From: Fagopyrum homotropicum | Lineage: Eukaryota; Streptophyta; Magnoliopsida; Caryophyllales; Polygonaceae | Assembly (NCBI GenBank): GCA_033239125.1 | Contig: BSWB01000003.1 | Span: 31,201,001-31,265,000 of the forward strand | Length of the DNA stretch: 64,000 nt | Direction of reading: 5' to 3' | In this document: piece after piece, positions 46,501 to 58,668 of the stretch | How positions within the stretch are numbered: position 1 is the stretch's first letter | Layout of the letters: each line of letters opens with the position of its first letter | Notes under the pieces: generated by a model | The model's database searches: none | What the model saw: the letters and a program-made list of their open reading frames with translations, nothing else | Told to the model about the DNA's origin: nothing | Made by a program: the position numbers and the translations under genes

Positions 46501-47954
46501 GATGACTGAGCAGAAAAAGCATGAGCTGATGCAGAATCCTTGGTAACTGGATAAAGGTCCCCAGAGCTATTACATCTCAAGCGAAGGTTCCCCGTGTGTA
46601 AATCCTTCATAGAAAAACCAAACGGGTCAAACTCAATTGTGGCGTGGTTATCGGTTGTGAATCGGCGAACGGAGACAAGGTTTTTAACTAGTTTAGCTGC
46701 AACTAGAACTTGGGATAAATGTAGTGGTTTGGATGGGGTTGGAATATTAGCTTCACCAAGACCTGTAGATGGTATCCGCATGTCATTCCCGACAATTATC
46801 GAATTTAATGAACCATTATAAGAGATGGACGAGAGGTTACCTGAATTATTCGTCATGTGGGAAGTAGCACCGGTGTCCATGTACCATAAATTATCTGCGG
46901 GATTTAACGTCATAGTTGCAAAGGCTTGATCGACAGAAGTGGGCTGCAGAAAGTGAGAAGCATCAGCGACATGGGCCTGTTGGCCGTTGGGCTGCGCAGG
47001 GGCTAGGCCCAATAATCCTTGCTGGGTAGGAAATGGGCATGGGGGACGCTGTAGGCCAGAAGGATAAACAGGCCAGTGGGCCGGAAACCATTGGGCCTGA
47101 GACTGCTGTGGGCCGGAGTGTACAAGAACCCATCCTGAATTAGGGCGGAACACAAATTGCGTGGGTTGCTGCTGTGCGCCGCCGCTGGTACGGTTCTTGC
47201 CCTTCCGACCCTTGTTGCGGCTGCGCTGGGTGGCGTCCTGGTTACCGGAAGGAGTGGTTCCACGGTGGTCGGCGGACTGGGACTTGGCCGAACTTCCAAT
47301 GCCGGCGGTGAGAGCCGCAAAATCTGTTTCAGTTCCTTTTTGTTTGGCCATACGTGTTTCTTCAAGAATGAGTTGCGAACGTGCTTTTTAAAATGTTGGC
47401 AAGGGATCCGTTTGTTGAATGAAACTAGCAGTTGCGTTATACTCAGCAGGTAAACCGGACAATAATTGAAGGACTAACCGATTGTTGGAGATTGGTGAAT
47501 CAACACCTTTGAGTTGATCAGACAAGGCTTTCATGTGCTGACAGTAGGCGGCTATGGAAGCAAACGACGCCAATTTGCAGTTGGAAAATTCATGTTCCAA
47601 ATAAACGGCGCGCGTGTTCTTGTTGTCTTGAAAAATATCCTGAATGCGACCCCAAGCTTTGAGAGCGGTGTCGTCGGGATCAAGAATTTGAAGAAGAATA
47701 TCCTTTGAAACCGTACTGTAAATCCATTGAAGAACAGTAGCGTCAACCTGATTCCAGAGAGCATCGTCAATATCAGTAGGGCGGGAAACTTTTGCGTCAA
47801 TGTGATCCACGACGTTGTGTGCTTTGGCGGTGACACAAAAAAGAGTAACCCATGATGCATATGGCGTGTCATGATCTAGAACGAGAGCTATATTGTTTTT
47901 GATGTTGGATATCCCAAGAGCGGAATGAAACGTATGTTTCTTCTCCGTAGTCAT
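43584..47954 (-). pseudogene. Copia gag-pol polyprotein, one frame with two nonsense codons
   Basis: A single reading frame of 1457 codons runs from ATG at 47954 to TGA at 43584. It is broken only by two TAA codons, at 47388-47390 (between gag and protease) and 44748-44750 (in reverse transcriptase); no frameshift was found. Domains in order: gag (47954-47000, no CCHC knuckle seen), protease with D-T-G-A-T-S-H-M-T, GAG-pre-integrase (L-W-H-A-R-L-G-H-P), integrase with Asp, Asp and Glu in H-S-D-L-W, H-C-D-M-G-R-E-F and Q-N-G-K-A-E, reverse transcriptase with Y-V-D-D, and RNase H (S-R-S-S-V-E-A-E-Y-R). One zinc-binding Cys of integrase is replaced by Phe (F-H-A-C). The second TAA interrupts the conserved M-x2-P-P-G-F motif and probably replaced a Gln codon. 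Confidence 0.92.
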
Positions 47955-48078
47955 TGGGGTCGGTTAAAGGAGTACGAAGAGAAGTAGATTACGCGACGGC
48001 GTTGAAGGGAAGAAGCCGGCGTTAATAGAGTGGAAGGTGTGGAGGAGAAGGGTTATGGAACGTAACCCTCTGATACCA

Positions 48079-48210
48079 TGTGAGAATAATAAGATTTGGA
48101 TAAATTCCCCTTAGGGTTTCCATCGTCAGATGACTCGTATTAATAGGTATAACAGTTTTACATAATTACATAGGGCGGACCTCTATTTACAATAATTACA
48201 TATTCTATCA
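48079..48210 (-). repeat. 5' LTR of the copia element
   Basis: 132 bp, TGTGAGAATAAT...ATTCTATCA in + orientation. It differs from the other LTR at three sites. Confidence 0.95.
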
Positions 48211-48215
48211 AGGAT

Positions 48216-49972
48216 CAATCATATTCTTTTTATGTCGTCGTCCTTGGAAGAAGGAGGCGTGATTTCAAGAGGGTGTGTTACAATTACGAGCATTGGTGAA
48301 AGTCATATGCTGTGAAGGAGACTTGTGTTGAGGGTTGTGGCCCTCTAGGAGTTTCCCATACGGTAGTAAGCCTTGGAAGTTGGAAGAGGGTTTTCCTCTA
48401 CAATAGAGAGAAATCTCAAGATCTTAGCAAGTTGTTATCGTCGATACACGAGTCAATTGTATCAACGTAGGAGATTTTGAATTATATACCATTGAATCAA
48501 ATAAACTAGAAAGGCCACATGGGACGAAGAAGTGTACAATAAACTTTTTAGCAATCATCGGTGAAACAAACTCACTCAACTTATCTTCTAAAATGAAATT
48601 TCATTCATCAAGATGTGCATCAACCCTATCGGGCATTGAGAGTGAAAAAACCCCTCAAGTTATGCTAAAGTTTGTCGCTTTCATATCGAATATTGATGAA
48701 TGATCATTTTGTAGACTATTTAGTTTTCGATAATATTGGAAATATGTACGTCAAGGATAACGGTCCTCACTTCCCTACCTCCATTATATTGTTTTGTTTT
48801 TCTCAATTTTATTTACTTCTTTTAGTTTTCATTTTTCCTTGTAGACGGAAGTAGACCCGACTCGGTGATTTACGAGTCCCCGTGCAATAACAAAAATTTA
48901 CGAGTCCCCGTACAATTATAATAGATATTAAAGACTTAATATTATAATAAGTTACTTAAATGTATCTCGGACGTCTCCTCCTTGATCTCCGGTTTTGATC
49001 AGCTTTATGCTCACCACTTTTCTGGTTTTTCAACACCGTAGCAAATTTACTTGCGTTGCATTGATTTCGCGTCAGTAGCGGGTGACGAGGTGCTACCGGA
49101 AGATGTTGAAGACCTCATCTTTTGGATGCTTTGGGGTGACAAGTCTTTAGAGACTTTTCCCTCCTTTTGCTTACCCTTATATAAAAAAAATAAAAAAAAA
49201 TAAAAGGAATTAGAGGATATTTTTAAGCCCAAAACAAGGAAAATAGGGGGTTGAAAACGGAAAGCGGTTCGATCCCATAGATGGCGCACCGACTATTGGA
49301 TCGAAAGACTGAAAAAGATCGGTAGACGGACAAACCGTAATGAAGTGCCACAACAAAGTAGAAAAAGAAAACACAAAAATACATCAAAAAACCCGAAAGC
49401 AGAGACATCTTCAAGGGAAAGCAAAAAGATCCTGTCAGGCGGAAGTGACAAGCATGAACATTCATCTTCGAAGGAAGTACACAAGCAAGAAGCCTGGGGA
49501 ATAGCTGTGGACACCTCAAATTTGGACTGCAACAGAGCCGTCAGGAGTCGATCACACATCCACGCCCCCTTCTCGACAAACACTCGAAACGCCACCAAAA
49601 ACAACATCAAATCAAAAAATGGGTATAATCCATCAAATAATTTGACAATAGAAACCGATTATTAGGTCTAGTGATGTAGGGTTGACCAAAAAAATTAGAA
49701 AATTTCCTTGCAAGCTTGTAATATACGCCTTATTTTGTCGGAGGTGACCGACAACTACTCTCATCACTCGACTAGTGGTGCAAAAAATGGATCCATTGTA
49801 GATCAATTGATTTCTTACTAAAGTTGGTAAATATTTAAATTTTTCAACAACAAAGGTTACTTTTTTCCTTTTCCTTTAGTTTATTATTATCATTGTGGTT
49901 TATAAGCCCGGAAAACAAGTATTCAATCGTGGAAGTTCAAAGCCCGTATTCTCGGTGGAGAGTGGTGACAAA
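48216..49972. other. Spacer between the copia and gypsy elements
   Basis: No supported gene. Open frames at 49345-49665 (+) and 49223-49610 (-) overlap each other in low-complexity coding-like sequence without motifs. The GGTTCGATCCC word near 49266 does not sit in a tRNA fold. Confidence 0.45.
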
Positions 49973-49977
49973 GGTGA

Positions 49978-51652
49978 TGTAAGACCCCAGTTTTGCCTTC
50001 ACCGCCCCCGCAGTGAAGAAGGCCGCCCTCGCGGCCGAGTTGATCCGCCCCTGTGGATTTACGACAAATCGCGCCCGATCTGTTTCGTTCGTTTTATTTT
50101 CTTTCCATAGATAGAATATCCGATATTCTATCTTATGGGTCGATTTCCTTGTCTTCTTTCTAACCCTAGACGTCTTTCCTTCTAGCGTTTCAACCGTCTC
50201 TATATATTCCCGTCTTTTCCTCCTTTTCCCATTTCTTGCTTACGTCTCCTTCAACCCTAGCGTGTTGCAGCCTTGCCCTTGTGTCCTTGCTGAACGTGTA
50301 AGTTATTCCTCCCTTGTTCTTCTTCACGTTCATTTGTTGTTGCACCTTGCTTCTCTTCTGTTTCGTTTTCCTCTTCGTTTTCTCTTTTCTTCTTCTCCAA
50401 GGATCAAGCTTGAGCCTTGATCCTTGTGGAGCGTTCCGTTGTTGATCCTTTGATGTTCACAGACTCCCTTGGTTGAGTTGTGAAGGCTGAGAGTGTTGGA
50501 AGAACAAGCTTCAGCCTTGTCGTGGTTTTGCTGTCGTCGGGAAGTCGACAATGCCTCTGCACCGTATCCTCCCCCGTGCCTGCGGCAAGCCGCCCATGCG
50601 CCTTGCTCCACCGCCCCTGCAGTTTTCTCTACAGTAACTCCCGTCTTTGGTGAGTTGCTTCCTTCCTTCCTTTCCTCATTCCTTTCCTTGCTTCTTGTGG
50701 TTGTTCCTTGTCACCTGAGTTACTGTTAATCTAAGGTTGAGCCCTTAGCTTGTGTAGATCTCTTAGAGATCCTTGAGACTAGAAGTTATAGACTTCTAGC
50801 AACAGTTCGTTCCTGATCCGTGATGCTTGTTTGTACAGGCTTTCCTTGCTCCTTTCCTGAGGGAAACAGAGCTTTTCCTGAGTTGTTGTTGAGCTTTGAG
50901 TTACCTTCGAGTGAGGTAAGTCCCTTGGACTTACTTAGCTTCATTCCGCGTATTAGTTGAATTGTATTGGCTTGTTTGTGTTGTTATCATGTTTATAACG
51001 GATAACTGGAAATAGGATTCACCCTTTGTTACCCTTAATTGGCCCAAGTGTATTATAATCGGGCGGTGACCACTTGACTAGTTCTACAGGAGACTAGAAT
51101 GTGCTCTTGCAACCACGACCCGTAGGTAACAGATAGTATTGATCTATTCCTATTGGTAGACGGAAGCAGAGGCGAGTTTCGAGAGATTCTTGTGTGACAA
51201 AAGAAGTTGAATTAGTAATGGATAACCTTAATGAAAGATAATAACCGGTTGTGTGCAAGCATGTTATGTGTTTTATTTACCTTATGTGTGTTTGTGCATT
51301 TACGCTCTTGCTAGTATGTAGAATGTTAGCTAACGATTTATCCGTCGTTGTAGATGTTCCGCAGGTTCAGGAAGTTGCTGAGTGATCTGGATGGTTTGGT
51401 CAGCCGGGGTTCCCGTACATTACAGGACGGGATCGGGTTTCGTTTCTTTTGTTGTTTCCCTTTTGTTTTGAACTCGGCTGCGGAGCTTTTGTGTTTTCTT
51501 TTGTTTAAACCTTGGTTTTATATTGAGTTTTAGTTTTCATTCGTCTGTGCCTTGTTGTAAGATCCGTTTGCTGTTACTACTCTGAGGGTCGGGACCCATT
51601 GTGCGGTCCTAGCCCGTAGCGCTTCGAGTTCCCAGAACTTGGGGTGTTACAA
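49978..51652 (+). repeat. 5' LTR of the gypsy element
   Basis: 1675 bp, GC-richer than the surroundings. A TATA-like CTATATATTCCCG near 50199 marks a likely promoter, and a perfect 12-bp inverted repeat lies at 50109-50133. Confidence 0.93.
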
Positions 51653-51932
51653 TATGGTATCAAAGCTCTAGGTTGGCAACAATGACACTTGAAATCTTCT
51701 AAAGGTCGGATGGATAAATAAATGGAACCCGCAAGGGTCTAACATTTTCAAAAGGGGGTTTTGTTTTAACTTGTCGGTCTGGGATAGATGTACGGGTGAC
51801 CACCACTACCTCCGGGGATCTCAGTAGTGTAGTTTTTTGTGTGTTGGCCTGTATATGTGCTTTTTCTGGTTTTTTGTTTTAGTTGTAGTGTTGCCTTATA
51901 TATATAGTTTCTTATATCTATCCTTATAGAAG

Positions 51933-54900
51933 ATGGCGCGTACTAGAGCTACATCTGCTATGGGGCAAGGAAGGGGTCGACTACCACTTCTACCTGCCGT
52001 CGGTGGAGTGCAGGAAGACCTCCACTAGCTAGAGGTCGGGGCCAAGCCCTAGTTGCTGATCCACCTATCGCTGAGGCGTTCGGTGAAGAAGTTGCTGAGA
52101 GTGTTGTTCCTGAGGTTGGGAACTAGACCGCTGCTAGGTCCGGAGCATAGAGAGTGCTATCGACGGAGTCCGCACGAGTGTTTATCAGAGCTTCCTCATA
52201 TCGCGACTATGTGCTGAGAGTTGAGGAGGCGATCAGGACTGGAGGAACAACACTAGTACCGCCAGTTCCCGCGAGATCAGTTGAGGTTTCGCAGAGAGTT
52301 TCACATGTTGTTGCCCCGCCTGCTGGAGTTGCTGAGGTAGTTAGAGCACCGGCTGAGGCAAAGGAGCCGAAGCCCGACAGTTGGCTGAAGGCTTTCGATC
52401 AGCTGAAGGTTCCCACTTTTATGGGAAAGACTAGATTGGAGGTGGAGCAGTGACTAGGACAACTAAATACTGCTATGGAGGCTATTAGTTGCCTAGAGGG
52501 ACGTCGAGTCAACAAAAGCACCGATGCTACTGAAGGTTCAGACTCATTCTTGGTGGAGGACCGTTCGCATTAAGGTCACCGGTTATGAGCAGATAAAGAC
52601 GGTGATCAGGGATCGCTACTGCCCTGCAGCTATGAGGAGAGACCATCTTCAAGATTTCCTTGAGGCTGGATTCGAGGATTTGCCTATTGCTGAGATCATC
52701 AGCAAGTTTCAGGATGAGTTATCTTTGTTGGGTCCGTCTGCACTACTTGAGGATCAACATGTTTACCTTTTCTCTCGGAGGATGAGAGAATCTACACGCT
52801 CTTATCTTGCTGGTTTTTGTTGTGATTCTTTGACGGACTATTAGGATAGAGCTTCTGCTAATGAGAGAGACCGACCGGGTCATAGGAGAGCTTCTCAGAC
52901 AGGAGGTCCTTAGAAGAGACAAAAGACTAGATCAGCCAGTGCTGGAGCTGAAGCAGCTGGATTTGGGCGTAGTCAGACGCCTGGACATTCTGGTTTCCAA
53001 CAGAGTTTTGACAGAGGACGGCAGTGTCATAACTGTGGAGTAGCTAGACACATCCGAGCTGCTTACAAGAAGCCAACAATGACTTGTTTTTCTTGTTGCA
53101 AGCCCGGACACAAAGCTGCGTTTTGCCATCAGGGCAAGACGCTATCACAACAAGGTTCTTCGTCTGCCAGTGTTGCTGGAGGAGGACATAGATCTCAGTA
53201 CCAACAACAACAGAGAGTTTCTGGTTAATCCGCTCCTCAAGGTTCCACTCTGGGACAAGGGAGAGGTAGAGTAAGTGTTGGTGGATCCACAGACACCAGA
53301 GATGCATCAACCAAAGTGTATGAGTTGAGGAGTGTTGTAGAGCCGACATCGCCAACAGCCACATGTACCATTCATATTAATGGTTTTCTAGTTAGAGTTC
53401 TTTTCGATACTAGTGCTACGCATTCTTTTATATCTGATGCATGTGTAGATAGATTGACCTTAGTTACTGTAGAAGGTAGACCCTTCTTTATAGGATTACC
53501 CGATGGGGGTAAGATTCGAGGTACACGAGAGGTTCGCAATTTCCCTATTAGATTGGGAGGTCACGATTGGCCAGCTGACTTCTTCGTCATGTACTTAGTA
53601 CATGAAGAAGTTATTTTGGGTATGGATTGGATGGATCGACATCGAGCAGTTTTGGACATCGGAAAGAGGACAGTGACAATGACTACAGATGCGGGCCATG
53701 TTGAGATCTTCCGAGGATGGGATATGGGGAAGACTGGTACAGTCATCAATGCAGTTCGAGCTGCGAGACTTATCAGTCAGGGATGCGAGGCTTTTTGGTG
53801 CTATGCCATGAAAGATAGTACGAGTCCGGTTTTGGAGGAGATTCTAGTAGCTTGCAAGTTTGTTGACGTCTTTGGAGAGCCATCAAATTTACCTCCACAG
53901 AGGAGTGTAGACTTTGGCATTGAGCTAGATTCCGGTACGAGACCAATCTCTAAGGCTCCTTATCGTATGGCGCCTATCGAGATGCTTGAGTTGAAAAAGC
54001 AACTCGAGGAGTTAGTAGAGAAGGGCTTCATCCGTCCTAGTGTATCTCCTTGGGGCGCACCAGTTCTCTTCGTCAGGAAGAAGGACGGGTCAATGAGGTT
54101 ATGTATCGCCTACCGAGATCTGAATAAGGTGACGATCAAGAATAAGTACCCATTGCCCCGTATCGATGATCTTTTGGATCAACTGCATGGAGCTTTAGTG
54201 TTTTCGAGGATCGATATGAGATCACGGTATCACCAACTGAGGGTGAGAGAGCAGGATATAACCAAGACGGCATTTCGGACCAGATATGGACACTACAAGT
54301 TTGTAGTGATGCCATTCGGGCTTACGAATACGCCCGCAGTCTTCATGGAGTTGATGAACAACATCCTCATCGATTTTCTAGACCAGTTTGTAGTTGTCTT
54401 CATAGACGACATTCTGGTTTCTCTCGCAGTAGAGAGGAGCATGCATGACACTTGATGATCGTTCTTAAGGTCTTACATGATAGAGAGCTCTACGCCAAGC
54501 TCTCTAAATGCGAGTTTTGGATATCCGAGGTAACATTCCTTGGTCACATCGTTTCAGCTGAAGGGATCAAGGTAGATCCAGCAAAGATCGAGTCAGTAGC
54601 ATCTTGGCCGCCTCCTAAGAACGTCAAGGAGGTTCGCAGCTTCTTAGGATTGGCGGGTTACTACCGGCGTTTTGTTGAGGGCTTTTCAGTTATCGTCTGA
54701 CCGCTCACTTCCTTGCTGCGGAAGTCTACGAGATTGGTATGGTCCGAGCCGTGCCTGCACAGCTTCGAGGAGCTGAAGAAGAGGTTGACCTCTGCTCCTA
54801 TCCTAGCTCAGCCAAAGGGCATTGAGGATTTTGTGGTTTACAGTAACGCATCCAAGCTGGGCTTGGGATGTGTTCTGATGTAGAGGGGTAAGGTGATTGC

Positions 54901-57900
54901 TTACACGTCTCGAAAATTGAAGACGTACGAGGAGAATTACCCTACCCATGACCTTGAGTTGGCTGCTGTTGTTCACGCTTTGAAGATTTTGAGGCATTAT
55001 CTGTACGGAGCTACGTGTCATATTTTCACAGATTATAAGAGTTTGAAGTACATATTCACTCATCGAGAGTTGAATAACCGCCAGCGCAGATGGTTGGATT
55101 TGATCAAGGATTTTGATCTTGAGATCTTATACCACCCGGGGAAGGCTAACGTGGTAGCTGATGCCCTTAGTAGGAAGACTCCTCGGGAGATGGCGATCGC
55201 TAGGCTTACAACTCAGCCAAAGTTACAGCAAGATTTGACATGGCTAGAGATGGATATCCGCTTTCCTGATTCCGACAGCTAATTGTCCACCTTGGAGATA
55301 GTACCTTGATAGCATGAATTATAGTCTATATTTTGGGGTTTGTTTGGACGTTTTATCTTTTATAATCTGCATGTTTGTATGTATATTATGTGATTTTACT
55401 ACCATTTCATCTACCTTTGCGAGAATCGAGGTCTACACCTAGTTTTGTTGTAATCAGAGGTAAAATGGCACGTTTCGCATCAAAAAGGAGCAAAAGGAGT
55501 CATGAGTCATTTGGAGCTATATCCAGGGAGCATAGCCATGGATTAAAGATTTACTTTGGACCAGTTTTGAGAGATTTCACATTCAGTTATGACTCACCTC
55601 GGTTGACCAGAGATTCACCTCGACCGAGGTGATCCAGAGACGCCGACTCGACCGAGGCGAACACCTAGGACGCGGCGAGAATATTTTATTCTTGGCTGAG
55701 ATCTTTTAAAATTGGAAAGTGATCTTATATTTTTGGGCTTGGCTCCTGGAAGGAAGGAGATATGCAGAATCATATATTTTACCTATATTTATAGGAAAAT
55801 ATCTTTCTAAGATTTATTATCTTTGGAGGGTTATTTTCTTATAAAAAGGGTTGGATTTCCACAAATCCGACATCTCGCATACAGCCCGCTTACACCGAAA
55901 AATCACGCAGCAGCAGCAGCCTACTCCAGTTGGGAGAGATTCGAAGAACCTTTTTAAAGGTTGAAGGAAGATTGAAGTCTATAGCTTTTATAGCTTTTTG
56001 GAGGGTTTTGTAAGATTGTCTTCAATTCCCTCACTTGTTGTCTTGTCTTGTTGGATTGCTATCCAAGGAACGCTTTGTTGTGATATTTGATTCAGTTATT
56101 GAAGTCTTTTTCATTAAATTCTTCTTGTTCAAATATTCACCTTCTTCCCATATATTTAATACTTTCATAATAATGATGAGTGGCTAATTTCCTTGTGTGA
56201 TTCTAGGGTAATTGGCTGAAGGTTGTGGGAAAAACAATGATAGAATAATCTTAGATTCTAGTAGGATCCTGAAAGTTCGAGTCTTTATCCTTAACCCTAA
56301 GCATCTCGCTCAGTCGATGAACATCTCGGCCGGGGTGGAAACTGGCTGACCGAGATGACTTATCTGATCCGTCACTGAGAGTTAAGTGTTAGAGTTTGCC
56401 AAATTCTATTCTTATTACACCTTTCTGGTTCAATGCAAGCTTAGGATGAGACTTACCCAGTAATTCCTTAGTTTGTATACCGACGATCATAAGTGTAGGT
56501 AATAAAGGTTTATCCTTTATTGGGGTTTGAGTGTGCTTCCATCCCATCTTTGTGAGTTAGCCTGAGACTTACCCGGTAAAGGTTGATTCTATTCCCTTAG
56601 ATGGTGTGTTAGTTTGAGGTAATAGTTCTTTATCTTGATTCCTAGAGACTTACCCGGTAATAGGAGTTACGGTTTAGGATTAGTGAGTAGTGAGACTTAC
56701 CCGGTGATCTATTCCACTTTAGTAACACCTTCCCCACGCAAAAATCTCAGCTTTGTCCGCTTATCTATAGATCTTGAGTTGGAACCACAACTAGATGCTT
56801 TAATCCCTAGAATTGCATGTTTGCTTTATTGACTTCTTATTCATCTTTGATTGTGTTAATTGCTCTTGTGGTTAGTATTCACGAAGCTTACCGTTATTGA
56901 CTTTGTTTCACCGAGTCCCTGTGATCGACCCCTGGAATTTTCTTGCTTTTTACTACGATTGACCCGTACACTGCGGGTTCGCATCCTTGTTTTAAGCTTA
57001 AGTCTAGGGTTATAAATTTAAAGCTTGCATACACCGTTTGGAGCGAACATACCTGATTTGTTGGCCGAAATCCGACAGAAGCAGGAGAGTTGTCCAGCTT
57101 TGACACAGATCCGAGACAGGATGTCTTGAGAAGAGGCACCGTAGTTTGCAATTGGTGCTGACAGAGTTTTGAGATGCCAAAAGCGTGTTTGTGTGTCGTC
57201 AGATCGAGAGTTGAGATAGAGGATCCTCTAGGAGGCTCACTCTTCACCTTACTTAGTACATCCCGGTGCGAGTAAGATGTATCAGGATATCAGACGCTCT
57301 TTCTGGTGGGGAGGTCTGAAACCAGACGTCACAAGATATGTAGCTTAGTAAGCGACCTGTCAGCAGGTCAAGATCAAGCATCATCGACCAGGAGGCGAGC
57401 TACACCCACTTCCCGTTCCTCAGTGGAAGTGGGAGGACATCTCTATAGATTTTGTGACCGGTTTGAGACAAAGCCGTGGTTTTGATGCTATCTGGGTCAT
57501 AATAGTTTGACTGACGAAGACCGCACGTTTCATTACGATCAAGGAAACGTGGCCAGTGAGTCGATTGGTAGAAGAGTTCACGAGACAGATAGTGAGACTT
57601 CAGGGAGTACCTAGGACTATAGTCTCTTATAGAGACGGACGGTTCACTTTGAGGTTTTGGCAGCAAGTGCATGCCTCTCTAGGTACGAATTTACAGCTCA
57701 CGACTGCTTATCATCTTCAGACCGATGGTCAGTCTGAGCGGACCATCCAGACTTTGGAGGACATGTTACGAGTTTGTGTGTTAGACTGGGGACAGGTGTT
57801 GCCAGATCACCTTCCCTTATTAGAGTTTTCGTACAACAACAATTGGCACGCATCGAACAGGATGGCTCCTTATGAGGCTTTATACGGACAAAGATTCCGT

Positions 57901-58454
57901 ACACCGTTATGTTAGGATGAGCCGAGTAGTGCTAGCGGAGTAGCACCTAAGCAGATTCAGATGACATGACTTGAGTAGTAGTGATCCGAGAGCGAATGTT
58001 AGCAGCACAAAGTCGACAGAAGTCTTATGCAGATAAGAGGCGCAAACCTCTAGAGTTCATAGTTAGAGCTCAGGTTTGGTTGATAGTATCCCCGACACGA
58101 GGCGTCAGACGTTTCGGTGTCAAGGGGAAGTTGAGTCCCCGCTATATTGGACCGTTCGAGATTCTTGAGCGAGTTGGAGAGGCAACATACAAACATACTT
58201 TTCCACCGAGACTCGAGGGTGTTCACCCAGTCTTTCATGTGTCTCAGTTACGGGAGTACATACCAGATCCGAGACACATTGTCAGTCACGAGGATCTAGT
58301 GATCGAGCCAGACCACACGTTCGTAGAGCACCCGGTGGCTGTCTTAGAGCATAGTACGAGACGCTTGCGTTCGAAGGACATATCGATGATAAAGATACAG
58401 TGGTCGATGCGAGGAGTTGATGAGGCGACTTGGGAGACAGAGGATAGTATCTAG
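51933..58454 (+). pseudogene. Gypsy gag-pol, broken by stops, shifts and an insertion
   Basis: Gag starts at ATG 51933 but soon shifts frame; gag blocks lie at 52154-52844, and a canonical CCHC knuckle (C-F-S-C-C-K-P-G-H-K-A-A-F-C) near 53085. A long frame at 53316-54455 holds protease (L-F-D-T-S-A-T-H-S-F) and reverse transcriptase (V-F-I-D-D-I-L-V). RT continues shifted at 54452-54700 and RNase H lies at 54893-55282 (D-A-L-S-R). After the solo LTR come the integrase zinc-finger region (57230-57400), core (57556-57915: Y-H-x-Q-T-D-G-Q-S-E-R) and the C-terminal domain with a chromodomain-like end (57981-58454: H-P-V-F-H-V-S-Q-L-R, then D-E-A-T-W-E-T-E). Frameshifts near 51975, 54430 and several stop codons make it non-functional. 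Confidence 0.9.
55307..57049 (+). mobile_element. Solo LTR (1743 bp) nested in the gypsy pol gene
   Basis: The pol sequence stops at ...GATAGTACCT and resumes after 57049 as TACCTGATTTG, so TACCT (55302-55306 and 57050-57054) is a 5-bp target duplication. The insert begins TGATAGCATG and ends GAGCGAACA, the usual TG...CA. It has no coding domains. A TATA-like TTATAAAAAGG at about 55850 and a CCTGTGATCGACCC block near 56919 resemble LTRs of the Athila/Tat kind. It is best read as a solo LTR left by recombination of a full element. Confidence 0.88.
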
Positions 58455-58668
58455 AGGAACTATCCGGAGTTTTACGGTGAGCTTGATGCACCGTTAGCAT
58501 AGTTAGTTGTTTGGTTTTTCCTTTGTTGCGTTGCGAACGCTTTTGTGTGATGTTTGGAGTTACGTGCCCCGAGTGGGAATATATGAGTTCAGTTCTATTT
58601 CTGTGTGTTGTTGTGATCTTTGGACTTTTGCAAGTTTCGGGACGAAACTTCTTTTTAGGTGGATTTGA

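Larger units (their letters stand above)
43455..48210 (-). mobile_element. Ty1/copia retrotransposon with 132-bp LTRs and 5-bp TSD
   Basis: A complete 4756-bp element. LTRs at 43455-43586 and 48079-48210 are each 132 bp and differ at only three positions, so the insertion is recent. Target duplications AGGAT flank it at 43450-43454 and 48211-48215. On the minus strand the primer-binding site TGGTATCAGAGG directly follows the 5' LTR, and a polypurine stretch (TGCGGGGGTA) precedes the 3' LTR. The very short LTRs and the pol stop codon lying at the LTR border suggest the Ale/Retrofit lineage (inference). Confidence 0.95.

Noticed and set aside
49250..49300. tRNA-like T-loop word GGTTCGATCCC
   Set aside because: The flanking bases do not pair as a T-stem, and no D-arm or acceptor stem is found on either strand.
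49223..49665. Overlapping open frames on both strands
   Set aside because: They shadow one another, have biased composition and show no domain motif.
55375..55632. 85-codon frame in the nested LTR
   Set aside because: It lies inside a solo LTR with no retroelement protein motif; chance open frame.
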